27,662 nucleotides of DNA from Temnopleurus reevesii (lineage: Eukaryota > Echinodermata > Echinoidea > Temnopleuroida > Temnopleuridae). The DNA is taken from the NCBI GenBank assembly GCA_036244855.1, contig BQKZ01001723.1:22269-49930 (forward strand), given 5' to 3'. How positions within the stretch are numbered: position 1 is the first letter of the stretch; every line of letters begins with the position of its first letter. Position numbers and translations under genes: made by a program. This document shows positions 1-13,200 of the stretch, in pieces. Under the pieces are notes generated by a model that saw only the letters and a program-made list of their open reading frames with translations, was not told the DNA's origin and did not search any database.

Positions 1-1681
1 TTTTTCGTACAATCTTTTGTACAACATGTTCATGATATCATGTTTCTTTTTAAGTAGATTTGAAGACAAAATTTGGCGATAAAAATATTGGCTTTTACCA
101 AAACTGTACTTGGGCTAAGCACCCATGAAGTTTGCATGCTATATAGACTTTTTTTTTAACTTAGCAAACCGCTGTATCCTACTACTTGGGTCAAAATGTA
201 AGAAGCATATATAAAACTTATTTGATCGCAGGCAAATCAGCGAAAATGAAATTATTTCAATATAAGCGATCTATGTCTATGAGAAAACGCTGCATTTAAA
301 TCCAAAATTTGCTTGTTCCCCAACATTTTATGAGTTCGCATTTATTTGCGTTACGAAATATACATTTCATCTTGATTTCGTAAGAAATACATAATTTTCA
401 AAGCAAAAAACTGACTGCAATTTCCCTGTTGGATCTTGAAGAAATTGTAACCCAAGATCTGCATCTGCAAGTGCAATTTTGCGCAAAATTGAAAGATTCA
501 AGAAAATAAGTTTGCGTGAGAGATACGCTCCCAAGAGGGAGATTTTTAAAAATTTACTTCAGAATCACAAAAGCTGCATTTTTTTCAAACTTTGAAGAGG
601 AAATACATGTATATCGTTTCACGAAGAAATTAATAAATATACATAAATAAAAAAACAATTAATAAATATATATAATTGAATGTATTATACTTTCTTCATA
701 CACGGGAGATGATAATACACACATATCCTTCAACAAAAAATCTGGAATGCATCACCCTCTCTCGCCGCTGTCTACGTCATTGCCACCAAGAAAAGATTCA
801 AGATCACGAACGTTAATGAGACCGATTTGCATATCAGCTTTTCCAAGATGACAAGAGTCAGTCAAATATAATTATACTATTACTAAAAAAACCAAAAAAA
901 AACCCCGGAGAATGAATAATCTGAGTGTGCTATATATACACAATTACACATACTGTAATGAATGATTTTACACAACTCTTATAAAGCGATTAGTGGGAGT
1001 CATGCGTGGAGAGAGGGACGGAGAGAAGGAGATGCGAGATTGTCTTTTTCAGTATTCTCTGATCTTGATGTCCTTTTCCGAAATACTCCGTTTTTATTTG
1101 TTGTAAATTCAAAGCGATATATCAAGATGTATTACATGGTAGAGGTTTGTCATCTCTTGTCTGTACTCGAATTTAATATATTGTCACACTTTCTTCGAGG
1201 AAAATGAGATGAAAAAGAGAGAATAAATAGAGGCTTACAAACGCGGATGTGATGTTGAATGCATTGCTGCGACACGGATACGGGGTGCGTGAAAAACGGA
1301 TTTTGATAAATAGCTTGTCGCGATGAAGCCCTAGCATCCATTCTACTTTTCATACACAATGTCAATTGTTCTATTGTTTTATTAAATGAAAAGGATGATC
1401 ACGCTACCCATGAAACAACAAGGTCGAGTGGCTTGTGGCCGGCTATCAACGACTTCAATATTATGCCCCGTAACAATTAGGCCTTCCAATCGATCGTAAG
1501 ACTGACCAATCGCAATTAGTCTATAGGATACCAAGTACTCCAGAGTTGCAGGCGAAAGAAAGGTCTTTTATGATAGATCCCAGATATTCTATATACGTCA
1601 GTGTTGCCAAACTGTATATATCGTATCATGATCGTCAGTCAAGCTCAGCTCCTGGGGGCGGGACGTTTGCTGAGATGGGTG

Positions 1682-1711
1682 CCCCCCCCCCCCNCCCCCC
1701 CCCCCCCCCCC
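1682..1711. repeat. Poly-C tract with one N
   Basis: 12 C, N at 1694, then 17 C. The Gly-rich reading frames over it are artefacts. Confidence 0.95.
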
Positions 1712-1989
1712 AATGCATATAGCCTCCTCCAGTACACCAGATTTGAATGAAAATAAAAAAGGTCGAAATGAAGGTTTTACTTTCAAATATCACTGAACAA
1801 AAGAGAAAAACGAAGTGTATGGTAGAAAGAAAGGGAATTGACAAAACCTTCAAACGAACAACGGGGAAACAAAGTGAGGTGAGGGTTAATTTAGGGGAAA
1901 ATATTTTGAGCCCTTCATCAAACGCCAATGGGGAGTTGTTCGAAATTGAAAAATATATATTTTTACGATCATATATTCTGTCGAAGCTG

Positions 1990-2105
1990 CTAACTCACGG
2001 TGTCACTGAAACTTAACATATTCGTAACTTTTGAACCGATAAAGTTATATCTTGCTCAAATGTTTAATTTGTTCGTCTGATTTTTCTTCATTATTCACGG
2101 GCAGT
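1990..2105 (+). repeat. Old relic of the 7361-7972 MITE (one arm)
   Basis: GTAACTTTTGAACCGATAAA, then TTGCTCAAATG, TTGTTCGTCTGATTTTTCTT and CATT follow the same order as the right arm of the intron 8 MITE (CATAACTTTTGAACGGGTTG, TTGCTCAATTT, ATCTGATTTTTCTTCATT). Strongly diverged; the other arm is not seen. Confidence 0.6.
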
Positions 2106-2754
2106 GAGGTGATTCTAGAGCGAGGTGAATTGATGTTTCTTTAATATCATTAATTTCTGCTCTTTTTCATGCTATTAACAATTAAACTTGTGGATTAAAA
2201 GCAGAAAAATCAGATTAATAGATGAAAGAGTTTGAAGTCTGTCGGACAATAAGTGGGAAAGTTAGGAATATTTGAATGGTGTTAGAAAATTGATAAACAA
2301 TGATTTTACGTGCAAATAGGCAACTTTTGGTGACATGTTACTGACCCAGTTCAGCAGAATAACACGATGTATTATCTAATTTCTATTATGCTTTTGTCTC
2401 TTACAATGATACCTATCCATCAGTTTATCAAAATATATTTTCTGAACATCTAAACTGCAATTCAGTAAGTGTACCTGCATCCATGTACTTTACAAAGGAA
2501 TAGATTTTCTTCAGTGTAAAAATCCTGAAATACGAGTTTTGAAACAATAAGATAAGAGAAATTACTCGTAGAGTAATGCATGAACTATGTTATAACACAT
2601 AACCAAAAGTAGCCAATTTGCATATAAAATCACTGTCGAAATTGATTTATTGATATCATTGAAATACTGATAGCATTTTTATTCAATCACCCAATTAAAT
2701 TTTAACTTTAAAAAAAAATCTGTTTCAACACAAAACTTATCTGGGGAAGACCTT

Positions 2755-2940
2755 GGGGGTGTTGTTTGAAATTTGCAATTGATCACAAGTTACAGTCTAT
2801 CGGAATGCCCCAATCAAAACCATTCTTTCAGACGCATCTTGATGAAATCGAAGACTACTAAAAATTAAAATGTGCGTTCAAATTTGCAACTAATTTGCAG
2901 TTGATTTTCGATCAATTGCAACTTCGGAGCAATACTCCCT
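2755..2940 (+). mobile_element. MITE family with GGGGTGTTG ends, copy 1
   Basis: Begins GGGGGTGTTGTTTGAAATTT and holds several TTGCAATTGATC/GTTGATTTTCGATC units before ending near ACTCCCT. It aligns along its length with the copies at 6799, 15278 and 20685. Diverged, no coding sequence. Confidence 0.65.
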
Positions 2941-3214
2941 AAGTCTGTAAAATATTTTCTCCTCACTCACTGACACAATATACAAAAAAGTACATGTATT
3001 AACTACATAATCTGTATTATTTTACAAACATTTACTTGCTCTACATTTTCAAAGGTCAAATAAAACATAATATTTTAGAACACAAAATCTAGTAAACCCT
3101 GTCTGCGACACTACTACTAGAAAGGAAAGTTGGAATCAACAAAATAAAACAAGAATATTACAGGTTCACGAATCATATTCAACCTGATGAATTTTAAAAC
3201 TGAAATGAAAACTT

Positions 3215-3464
3215 GACACTGAGCACAAAGAACAAAGTTCTGGACAAAGTAAACAACTTCCACAAATCAGTCACAATATTCATATGCAAAGAAATTAGAT
3301 AGATTTCCTTCCCTCATATTCAATAGAGAAATGTTAAACATGTGCCACACCTCTTGAGTAAATAAACAAGGAAGTTAGTTTCTTTTGTGATCACAAAGCT
3401 TTTGTGAAGGATTGAAGAAAGTTGTTTACTTTGTCCAATTCCTTTGTTCCTTCTGCTCAATGTG
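3215..3464. mobile_element. MITE with CACTGAGCACAAAG ends
   Basis: GACACTGAGCACAAAGAACA at the left is mirrored by TGTTCCTTCTGCTCAATGTG at the right, and GGACAAAGTAAACAACTTCC by AGTTGTTTACTTTGTCC. About 250 bp. A worn sister lies directly next to it (about 3496-3760: GGCAAAGTAAATAACTTCCC ... TCTTTGTCCCTCAATTTCAA). Confidence 0.7.
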
Positions 3465-3495
3465 TAATGCCACTTAATTCTCGCCAAGAAATTGA

Positions 3496-3760
3496 ATGAC
3501 ACAGAAATTAGGCAAAGTAAATAACTTCCCAATCAACACTCACAATGGATTTAGAAGACAAAAAGAAAGTAATTTCCTGTTATCCTGCAAACAGGTGCAT
3601 TATCTGCTCAAAGTGCCTCTTAAACAATAATGGGAAAGGATTGTTATTAGCCCGTGTGTGTATGGCAGTTAACTATATGATTGCAAAATGCTTGAATTAG
3701 ATGTTATTTATTTTGTCTAGTTCTTTGTCCCTCAATTTCAAAGTGTCCTTTACCAAGACA
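3496..3760. repeat. Worn neighbour copy of the CACTGAGCACAAAG MITE
   Basis: It shares GACACAGAAATTAGG, GGCAAAGTAAATAACTTCCC and, inverted at the right, TTCTTTGTCCCTCAATTTCA with the element just before it. Borders approximate. Confidence 0.45.
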
Positions 3761-3764
3761 ATAA

Positions 3765-6337
3765 GAATGGCAAGGATAATGATGATAATGAATACTTATA
3801 CTGGAAGACCACTCTTGGAGAGGGACTTGATATTTTAGAAATATTCAAGTAAATATTGCAACATGATCCAAGTACAAATAAGTACTTTAATTACATAATA
3901 CTTAGTACTGCTAAACCACTTTCATTATTATTGTTTTGGTGAATTAAGAATGGTTAACATATCGAGTATGTTTTTATGAACATATATCAATAAATCAGAA
4001 AACTAGGTGATTACATGTTTGGTGTTAGTGTTTACTTAATGTCAAGACCCCATTTACATAGCTGCCAACATGCACAAGTAGAAATTAGTAGTGATTCTGG
4101 AACAAATTAATATCTTACATATCTTACATTGATGTGCATGGTGCTTATGATGGAAAAATGAGTAATCTTTACTGAGTTTAACACAAAACTTCGCAAATCT
4201 GAGGCAAAAATTAGTATTGATTACTAAAATTTAGTAATAGTTGGCAGCTATGCATTTACACCCACTTTTAGGTCGGCCTATATTTTGGTGTAAACGCATG
4301 CTGGCATAAATCAACAGTATTCAGATATTCCTTATCAACCTCTTCATCTGAGTATCAGAGTTAGACTTTGATTTGAGTAAAAATTAAGCTAATAACACTA
4401 ACACTAAACTCTAAAACTCTAAAACCACATGTGAAATCATCCACTGTTAACATATAAGCTGCATAATAATTTTAGTTGATAATATAACAAAAAACAATAT
4501 TTAACACAAATTGACAAAATTGAATACCATGATTTCAACAACATTGTTTAGATATGAAATATCATAGATGAGTAACACGAATAAATGAATAATGAATACA
4601 TTTTCGAAACTAATAAAACTTTCAAAGAAATCCACATGAATGTAGTGCAAAGTTATGCAGTACAAGTAAAATAAAATGAGGAATAGGATTCCAATGCCAA
4701 ACATGACCAATGTTTGGGTATATTTCAGAAAACTAAGATTATTTCAGAAAAATGTATTAATAGCTTTCATAAATTGGGATATTTATATGGAAATTATATC
4801 TCATAATTTCCATGCAGCTTTTTTTAAATAGTAAGTAAAAGTAAAAAAAAAAAAATGAGTACTATTTAGGAATATTTTTATAAACAAATCTCAACACACT
4901 TACCACTCCACTAGACCAAGACAAAATTTGATAAAACTAACAGAATAATTTGACTAATTATTTAAAATCAATCCGCATGAAACATGTAAATGGATCCAAA
5001 TCAGGCCTGTGTATGGCTGGATTTTAAACAGGCATTGCATAATTCACTTATACTGATTGCAATGCATGCACAAATATAGCATATTCCTCATATGTTCAAA
5101 AAGTTCAAAATGCAACCTGATTTCAAATGATTGTTTAGCCTCATACCTAGGGGGAGGATTTTTTCTCTTTTTTGTGTGTTATTCTTATTATTTTCACTTA
5201 TATGTACAATGATACACTAGTTTGATATTTATCTAAAAATAATTCCTGAAAAGCAGTTTCACTGCCAGTTTTCAGGATAAAAAGTCTAGGGATAAAGTAA
5301 ATAATATTAAAGCGATAATCAGCCTTTTCTACATGCGCTTGGCAATCAAGGTGCAATCATAATACTCTTACCTTCCTATACTGCTGGAAATGTACAGCAG
5401 AATATTGTATTTCAGTGTTGAAAATGTATTTCTACATATACTTCGATGTCAATACTCATTTAGTCATTGGATGCCTGTTCAGCATCTTAATGAGAAGCAT
5501 TTTTATAAGATGTTGCTTAAGTGGCATGGATGCATGATATTAGATATCAAAGTATTGAGATATTGAAATGCTGATAAATATTCATCATTTGATAAATCAC
5601 CTTAAAATATTGAATATTGAACAAAATATTGTTGTTTCTTTTTTAATGTGTTTCAAAAATAATTAATACAATAATTTATCATGATTATATTGTGAAGCAT
5701 GGTGTCCTTGGATAATGATGAATTAATTTCATCACTGCCACTATCATAAAAATAAATTGTTTCTACCACAAAACAACTAAAAAGAAGATCTCCAGACAGA
5801 AGCTTAATGGTTAGTTAAGGGAAAATGATATATCGTCATATCAGCCGTATCAAGAGCTGATTATAATGTTTTTTTTTTCAAACTGAACTACAAAAAAACA
5901 AAAACATTTTTTGAAACAGCAGAGCGGCAATTACATGAAACGGCAAATGTCTCAGGGTAACAATCTTCTTGTTTGTTCAACTTGATTCAGCTCTAGATAT
6001 TTATCTAGATATTTGATAAATAATAGCAATATTGATATGCCTCATCTAAGATTCCGACAATGTATATCGTATCACTCTGAGGTCATTCATGATTACACTA
6101 TTTTGAACAGAGCAATAATCTTTTACTACTCATTGGCACGTACAAAACAAAAGTGCCTGATATCAAGATATGAATCAAATAATGGATGCCCACGCTCTTA
6201 CAATAGTACAAATATATTAATCAGTCAAAGCTTGACTGATCTATTTCACTCAGCAAAGGTACGCCTTCTGATAGGAAAGCCCACATTTTAACTGATAATA
6301 GATTATTTCACCAAGGTAAGAACAAACTTAAGAATAA
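3765..6337. other. Non-coding AT-rich stretch
   Basis: Apart from the small MITE at 4051-4258, I see no exon, RNA gene or clear repeat. Short open frames (for example 6013-6291) are not supported. Confidence 0.6.
4051..4258. mobile_element. Small MITE with CATTTACATAGCTGCCAAC ends
   Basis: CATTTACATAGCTGCCAACA at 4051 pairs inverted with GTTGGCAGCTATGCATTTAC at 4240, with one extra base. About 208 bp, non-coding. Confidence 0.6.
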
Positions 6338-6428
6338 CTTTAAGAACAACTGGTAGCAATTCTTGTGCTAAATAATCATAAAACTATTATTCATTAAGCA
6401 CAAGAATTGATACCAGTCGTTCTTAAAG
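6338..6428. repeat. Short near-perfect hairpin element
   Basis: Arms 6338-6369 and 6397-6428 are inverted repeats, 30 of 32 bases matching (words CTTTAAGAACAACTGG and CCAGTCGTTCTTAAAG), around a 27-base AT-rich loop. The right arm ends within the TTAAAG that starts the neighbouring MITE. Probably a folded-back MITE; it could also form an RNA hairpin if transcribed. Confidence 0.8.
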
Positions 6429-7050
6429 GGTATCTGAGCCCCCAAAATAATAATTTTGCTGCTTGGTAGTATATAAACAAAACCAACTCCCCTAAACATC
6501 ACATGTAATTAAAAAGATGTTTTAATTCTTGAATTATTGAATTTAGAAAATTGGACTTTGCTCATGATAATCTAACAGACAACTAGTACAAAGACTAGGT
6601 TACACGTAGAAGCAAATGGAGATGATCACACAAAGAACTGGCGTGCATTCATCAAGAAATACATTCAACAAGCAACGCCTGGAGCCTGACTTGGGGGTTA
6701 GGCTCTGTGCGTCGATCATGAACGAGACGTTTATTTGCGTCTAACCCAATGCATATAATGTCAGATAAAGTTAGTTTGGGTTAATTTCATGTACCTAAGG
6801 GAGTGCTTTACAAAAGTTGCACTTGATCGCAAGTTGCAGGTGATCAGAACGTGCCAATCAAAATCATTGTTTCATACAGGCCTTGTTAGAAGCGCATATA
6901 ATGTGCAAATGAAAATGCGTGTTACATTTTGCAACTGATTTGCAGTTGATTTACGATCATTTGAAACTGATTTGCAGTCAATTGCAACTTTTGAACAACA
7001 TCCCCTCAGAGATATACAAATTGTACTTTTTGACATCAGATACCCTTTAA
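6423..7050. mobile_element. TTAA-flanked MITE 3' of OTC, with a nested second MITE
   Basis: The 15-bp word TTAAAGGGTATCTGA at 6423-6437 recurs exactly inverted at 7036-7050. Read as TTAA plus AGGGTATCTGA, it has the same architecture as the element at 7361-7972. An unrelated 208-bp repeat (6799-7006) sits inside near the right end, so this element was a target for a later insertion. No coding sequence. Confidence 0.75.
6799..7006 (+). mobile_element. MITE family with GGGGTGTTG ends, copy 2 (nested)
   Basis: Starts GGGAGTGCTTTACAAAAGTT and ends TTGAACAACATCCCCT. Internal words CAAGTTGCAGGTGATCAGAA and CCAATCAAAATCATTGTTTC match copy 5. It lies inside the TTAA-flanked MITE. Confidence 0.75.
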
Positions 7051-7235
7051 AGTCTTTCCTACTTTGGTGAAAGACCGCCCAGGCATTCATCATTCACATC
7101 AGATTAAAAAAAAAGCAATTGACAAGCTCGGAGCTTCTAATTCCAAGCAGTATGATATTTCAGAACAGAATTTTGGTGACTCACATTCTGTGGTAATGGT
7201 GTCTGGTGATGTATTGTATCGATGATTAACCACGA

Positions 7236-7295
7236 CTAGTACTTTGGCTTGGGCGTCACGGGTACATGGTCCATGAGTAATGACAGCATCACAGA
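7236..7295 (-). CDS. OTC: OTC exon 9: C-terminus and stop
   Basis: 60 nt, the human exon 10 length: [19 protein letters not shown] and TAG. It aligns with human AVMVSLLTDYSPQLQKPKF, including the PKPKY/QKPKF end. Acceptor CTTCAG. It is separated from exon 8 by the longest intron (2013 bp), which is full of repeats. The upstream open frame from 7463 is intron and MITE sequence. Confidence 0.93.
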   Translation of the reverse strand, partial: SVMLSLLMDHVPVTPKPKY

Positions 7296-10200
7296 CTGAA
7301 GGATGGAAAGGAGGGGGAGGAGAGAAACATATAGAGTCAAATCTGCTTTAGCGACCATCATTAAAGGGGAACCAGCCTTTGGAATTATCTTGCTCTCATT
7401 GAATGAAGAAAAATCAGATGAACAAACTATGAAAATTTGAGCAAAATCGGGCAACCCGTTCAAAAGTTATGAATTTTCAAAGTCACTGAGATATGACGAT
7501 CCCTATCGCTGATGGAGATCCGTGTGATCGGCAAATTCTGCGGAATCTGTGACGTCATGTCGGACAACTCCTCATTCACTTTGTACATAGATTTTTTTTA
7601 AATGGATTAATGTAAAATTTAGAGTAAGGTTGCAACATCATTCTTCTCAAAATACATGCAGAATCAATACAGAAATGCTATACCCCAACCGAAAATTGGC
7701 ATTTTGTTGACTTTTCCGAAAAAAGGGAGAAAATGTGGAAATTTGTATACAGAGTGAATGAGGAGTTGTCCGACATGACGTCACGGATTCCGTCGAATTT
7801 GCTGATCGCGCGGATCCCCATAAGCGGTAGGGATCGTAATATCTCTGTGACTTTGGAAAGTCATAACTTTTGAACGGGTTGTCCGATTTTGCTCAATTTT
7901 TCACAGTTTATTCATCTGATTTTTCTTCATTCAATGAGAGCACGATAATCCCAGGGGTTGGTTTCCCTTTAACTACAATTTGCCTTATACTTATTACCTT
8001 ATTCCATAATCCATGTATAGGGCAAAAAATATTAGTACAGTCTAACCTCGTTATAACGAGGTCGTTGGGACCAAAGAAATTGCCTCTTTATATTGAAACC
8101 TGCATATCGGGGCCAAAATAAAATAAAATACAAAGAGAAGGGACCAGGAAAATTACCTTGTTATAACGAGAGCTCGTTATATCAGTGCTCTTTATAAAGA
8201 GGTTTGACTGTATTTCTATATCTCTATTTATCCTTCTTTCTAAGCACTTTGGGACTTTCCTTGAGCGAGTGATGAGCACTATATAAAAAATGTTTATCAT
8301 TACTATTGTTCTTATTATTATAAAAGACCACTTTTCTTGACTCCCAAGAATGTAATTTACTAGTAGATGAACACGTCTGTAGAAACTACCTGCTGTTAAA
8401 GACAACTTTTTCCATCTACCTTGGGTGGTCTTCATAGACTGGTTTGACTGTATCAGAAAATCTGTCATGTGCTGATATTGTTTCCCCAGGGTAGCCTCCA
8501 AAGATAGCTACTTCAAATATCATGAAATGTTTACCCAGCTGGCCTTGCATTATATCGCACCTGTCCCCATGGCCAGCATTCAATTGTCTAGTGGTATTAT
8601 CTATTCATGACCACCATTTACCATAACAAAATCTTTGGTCTACGATTACGGCATATTTATCTTGATTTCTATTGAATGTTCCACATCGACATCCATTTAG
8701 ATTGGTACCCTCATCCCTATGTACAGTAAAATCTGTATATAGTGGTCACCCCTGGAAAACACAAAAAGTGGCCTTTGTAGACAGGTTCTATTAAACACAT
8801 TTTCATCTGGAGGGAACTGATTTAGATGGACACTGTAGACAGTTGGCCACTATCTAGTTGACCACTATGACAGCAATAGCCCAGTCTACTACTAAATCCA
8901 AGCCACGTTTCTTGCCAACCGCCATAGTTACCAGGCATTCCTTAAACCGGTTAACAATAATTGAATGACAACACCTGGGCCCCGTAACATAAAGGTTTGC
9001 GATTAATCGCTATTTGAATTTGCGATCGATTGCAAACTTTAGAACATGATTTGCCATAGACTTGCGATTGATATCAATCGCTATCAGATTAGCAATCAAT
9101 CGCAAACCTTTATGTTACGGGGCCCTGGAATCCAGTTTGTATACATTACTTATTGCCATGTCAGGCAAGCCTCCGATAAGCTTCCAGGACATCAAAAAAC
9201 TAACTTTGTGTATAAAGAACGCAAAAAATTGCATCTATTCGGAACCCCACCTATTGACAAAGACTCCAACTTTTGGTAGGCATCCCGACCCATGTTAAAG
9301 GTACCTACCATGGCAGTCCACTTGCGGTTCTCAGCTGCTGGGAACGCAAGTGATCTCGGAGAGTAGAATACTTCATCGTTCACTTCCTCCGGTTTCCTTG
9401 GCAGACAGTGTAGAAAAGTCCAGTCCTTATCGGCCACACCACACATCTAAATAGGAAAAGACAATTTAAATCACAAAATGGCCACTCATTCAATATCGAA
9501 TTTGCCCCATTCACTTTCAATTTTATTTTTGGTTTTGATTTGCTGTACGTCTCCTACATGAATAAGAATAATAATGTAAACAATATGTATAACTGATATG
9601 AAGAAGCATCAACATCAGTGTAAGAAATATGTGGAGGCAATAACCGATTTAGCCCTCACAACAGCCCAAATTGCACCTGAAAATTCTTAAAACACAATGC
9701 TTTGGGACCCAAAGTAAAAAGTTGCCCCTGAAAAAGAACTAATTAATTCCTACACTGATATAGGTTAAATAAGCTTCTCTACCAACACATGTTCTATAAT
9801 GAACTTGAAGTCCCTGTTCCAAGAGTACAACATGTGCCCACATTAAAAACATTGATAAAAAAAGAGAATTAGCATCAAATAATTTCATGGCTTGGCTATA
9901 ACCAGGGCTCAAAAGAGGGTTTCATCAACACACCAAAAACAAGACAATTTTGTATACATTTTCTACTTAATGCTAAACAAGGAAGGAACTCCAAAGATGG
10001 CACCACAGAAGCAAGAAGGCATGCACAGCAATTACCTCAGGTTGCCTGAGGCTAATTTGAAGCCTGTATATCCGAACCAAAAAAAGTTCAATACAACAGA
10101 GATTTCTTACCTTCATATCGACCTGATACCCTGCGAAGGCTTTTAACCTCTCCGCATTCTCCTCCTCTTGACCCATACTGACCCACGTATCCGTGACGAT

Positions 10201-13200
10201 GACATTTGACCCATGACATGCGTCCATAGGGTCGTTGGTGTAGTAGAAGGATGTGCCATACTGTTGGTGCAAGCATAGGATAACAAGCCATTAAAATTTT
10301 CTATCAAAAATAATAATAGATGCAATTCATAATGCGCCAAATCCATTCTGCTGGATGCTCAAGGCGCAGTAGAGAATAGGAGAGGAAAGTTGGAGGAAAG
10401 GTTGAAGGTAGAAAGGTAGAAAGAATGCTGCTTGAGTTGGAGTTATGAGTAAGAGGCATTGAAAAGGTAAGTCTTCAGGTACTGTTTAAATTTATCAGCA
10501 GAAGTGCAATTTCTGATGATTGGTGGGAGCGTGTTACAGAGGGTTGGGCCAGCATGAGAAAAAGAACGATCTCCCAACAATTTTCATTAACACACAATTG
10601 CTTATGAATAGCTATGAGTTTGTATTAACATATACATTTTGAAAGAATATAGTACCTGTACAACCACATGTATTGAATAGTGTCATAAATTAGGTAATAT
10701 TAAATGATGAACACAGGTTTTTCTGTAGACTCATAGGTAATTAAATGTTCAAATCCTACATAAAAAAATAACTTTTAATTATTTCAATTCATATATATAG
10801 GTATGGGGAATTTATGTACATTTCATGAGCCAATTTGAAGCACACTCATACAAAAATTGATTGATTTTAGCTCATAAAAATGAAAATATCCTAATGTTTT
10901 AGAATATCTACTGAACACACGCAATCCCGATATTATGCCATACTCGGGTTGAGAATTTTTTTGGAAAGGGCATGGCTTCAAAACGTATGCACAGGGGTGA
11001 CAAACTTGGCGTCAAAAGTTACATAAAGCTTGAAAATAAAAAGTTCTGAAATGTCACGCAGATGCTTCTATGCGTCCAAAACATTAAGGGGGTTTATTCA
11101 ACCTCGACCCCTCCCTAGCCAGTTGGGGTGAAAGTCAATTAGCAAATCTATAAGAACTTACCTGTTCAGCCAGCTTAGCTGCATCCTTCTCCACTTGAGG
11201 GAAGACTTCATAACCCTGCAAACAGACAATAAAATGAACATACAAACAAAACCATAGCGCAAAATACCTAAAACCAACTGCCAAAAGCAACGTTAAAGCT
11301 AAGGAAAATCTGTCCCATAAGTATATTTATAATTCATTATCATTATTAGATGATTTCAAAAATAATGATTTTATTGATACTTTCAAGGATTCCTACAGAA
11401 ATTTTAAAACAGAATTCCATGACATTGTTTCTTCCATGCTTTCTTAAATCACACATACTGTGATGACAAACGTCAATTTTAATTAAGTACTTACTTTACA
11501 CTACATTCTAAGAGTTTGACCTGTTTCTGAGAGTATGTCACTGAGCTATATCAGACAAAAATGTGGCTCAAAATGGCATGTAATTCTCCCCACTGACTAC
11601 AGGCGAAACCAAGTGATATTGATCGATACCTCCAGTATCGAACCTCTCGAGCCGGGAAGCATACTTCCGGTACATGTGAAACACGCAGTCACAGCTCTCA
11701 TCCATGGATATTTGTCAATTTTTCTCCTTTTCGCGTCGTCCGATGTGCACTCTGCTGCCTCACAGAAAAACCACATAATATAATAAAACGTAACATGTGA
11801 AGAAAAAACAGACTTCAGCTGAAAAAAATATATTTATAAGCATTTAAAACGAAGCTATGGAGTCGGCGAAACAAGTCCCATACAAATACACGCGAGCAGA
11901 ACCGGAAACGGAAGTGACCGTCCCGGCTCCACATAATCATTTTCTCTAAAAATTGTTGACGCCCGCATCGGCTTCGAATTTACAACACTAGTCGGTGGGG
12001 AGAATTCAGTAACATGCCATACCCACGTGGGATTGCCCTTCTGAACAATCTAACACATGTACAAAGGCCCTTCTACATTCATTGGTAGGAATTCCTTCAA
12101 CATGAAGAAGATAACAGATTGCTATTAAAAGTTAGCTAAAGAAAATTTATCTACATTTTTCTTAACAAAGTTTATCAAATAAACAAAATATCATACCTTT
12201 GGTGTAGCCACCCTGACGTTGACCCCCAGCGGAGCAGCGGCCATCATGAGGGAATGTATAATGTTGTTACCATCTCCTACCCATGCTACTGTTAGACCCT
12301 TTAGAGAACCATAATGCTCCTGCCATGAAAAAGCAAAAATATTGACTTAACGTTTTAGGTACAAGTCTATGGGATCATGTTGCTAGTAAAATGCAACTAA
12401 TTGCTAATTAACTGCAAATCAGTTGAAAATTGAAGCGTGTGTTTTCATTCGTGCATAGTCTGCGCTCCAAAGAAACTGCGCATGAAATAATCATTTTGAT
12501 TGAAGCCCGCCGATCAACTGAAACTTGCAATAGGTCAATTCCATGGAAAAGATTCACTTAGTCAAATCCTTCTTTATGCTCTTTCGCAAAACCTAGGTTA
12601 TTGTGAAGGCTTTAATACATGCAGATGATGTTAAAACATAGGGTTTTAACTTCACATGGAAATATAAAAAGTTTGTAATAAAACTGAGATAGATACAGCA
12701 ACTTGAACACAGAAGCCTTATGTGTGTGTCTGTTTGATGTTCCATCAGTCACAGTGGCATTTTGAAGGTGTAGCACCCAGTGTAACGAAGCTGAAACCAT
12801 TAATTTTTGCATATAGCAAGTACAATAATCCTCAGATTACAGCTGAGTAGGGTAAAACCATATCTGTGAAGCTACTTTTTAAGATAAATATCCAAGTTAT
12901 ATGGAAAAACTATCAAATGTCCCATAAGTAACAATGGAATTGAACAAACTTTGTATCAACTCCCCAAAAGTTAGACTTTCAACAGCTATTCTCCCTGTAT
13001 CGGAGCCTACATGTACATCGCCATGATCACACACAATCTGGGATTCATGTTACAATATCTTACCCAAACTACCATTAGCTGCTTTCGAGAGTCACCAAAT
13101 AGCTACCAAGATAAATTACTCAATCAATGTCTTAAAAAGTCTCTAAATAAGATGGGGAAGGTGGTTCAAACCCCGGTCTTGCTGGATAAGTGAAATTCGG

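Larger units (their letters stand above)
1..2754. other. Non-coding AT-rich stretch with worn repeats
   Basis: No exon was recognised on either strand; open frames are at most about 97 codons and resemble nothing. It holds the poly-C tract, a worn piece of the GGGCCCCGTAAC family near 1465 and the MITE relic at 1990. Confidence 0.6.

Noticed and set aside
1598..1928. Gly-rich open frames on the minus strand
   Set aside because: Created by the poly-C tract with an N.
7870..8121. Open frame beginning MNGLSDFAQ, similar to the one at 7236-7463 beginning MNGLPDFAQ
   Set aside because: The similarity arises because both lie in the two inverted arms of the same MITE, not from paralogous proteins.
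8088..8501. 137-codon minus-strand open frame
   Set aside because: It runs across two pogo-like MITEs and a SINE tail inside OTC intron 8, so it is repeat sequence rather than a gene.
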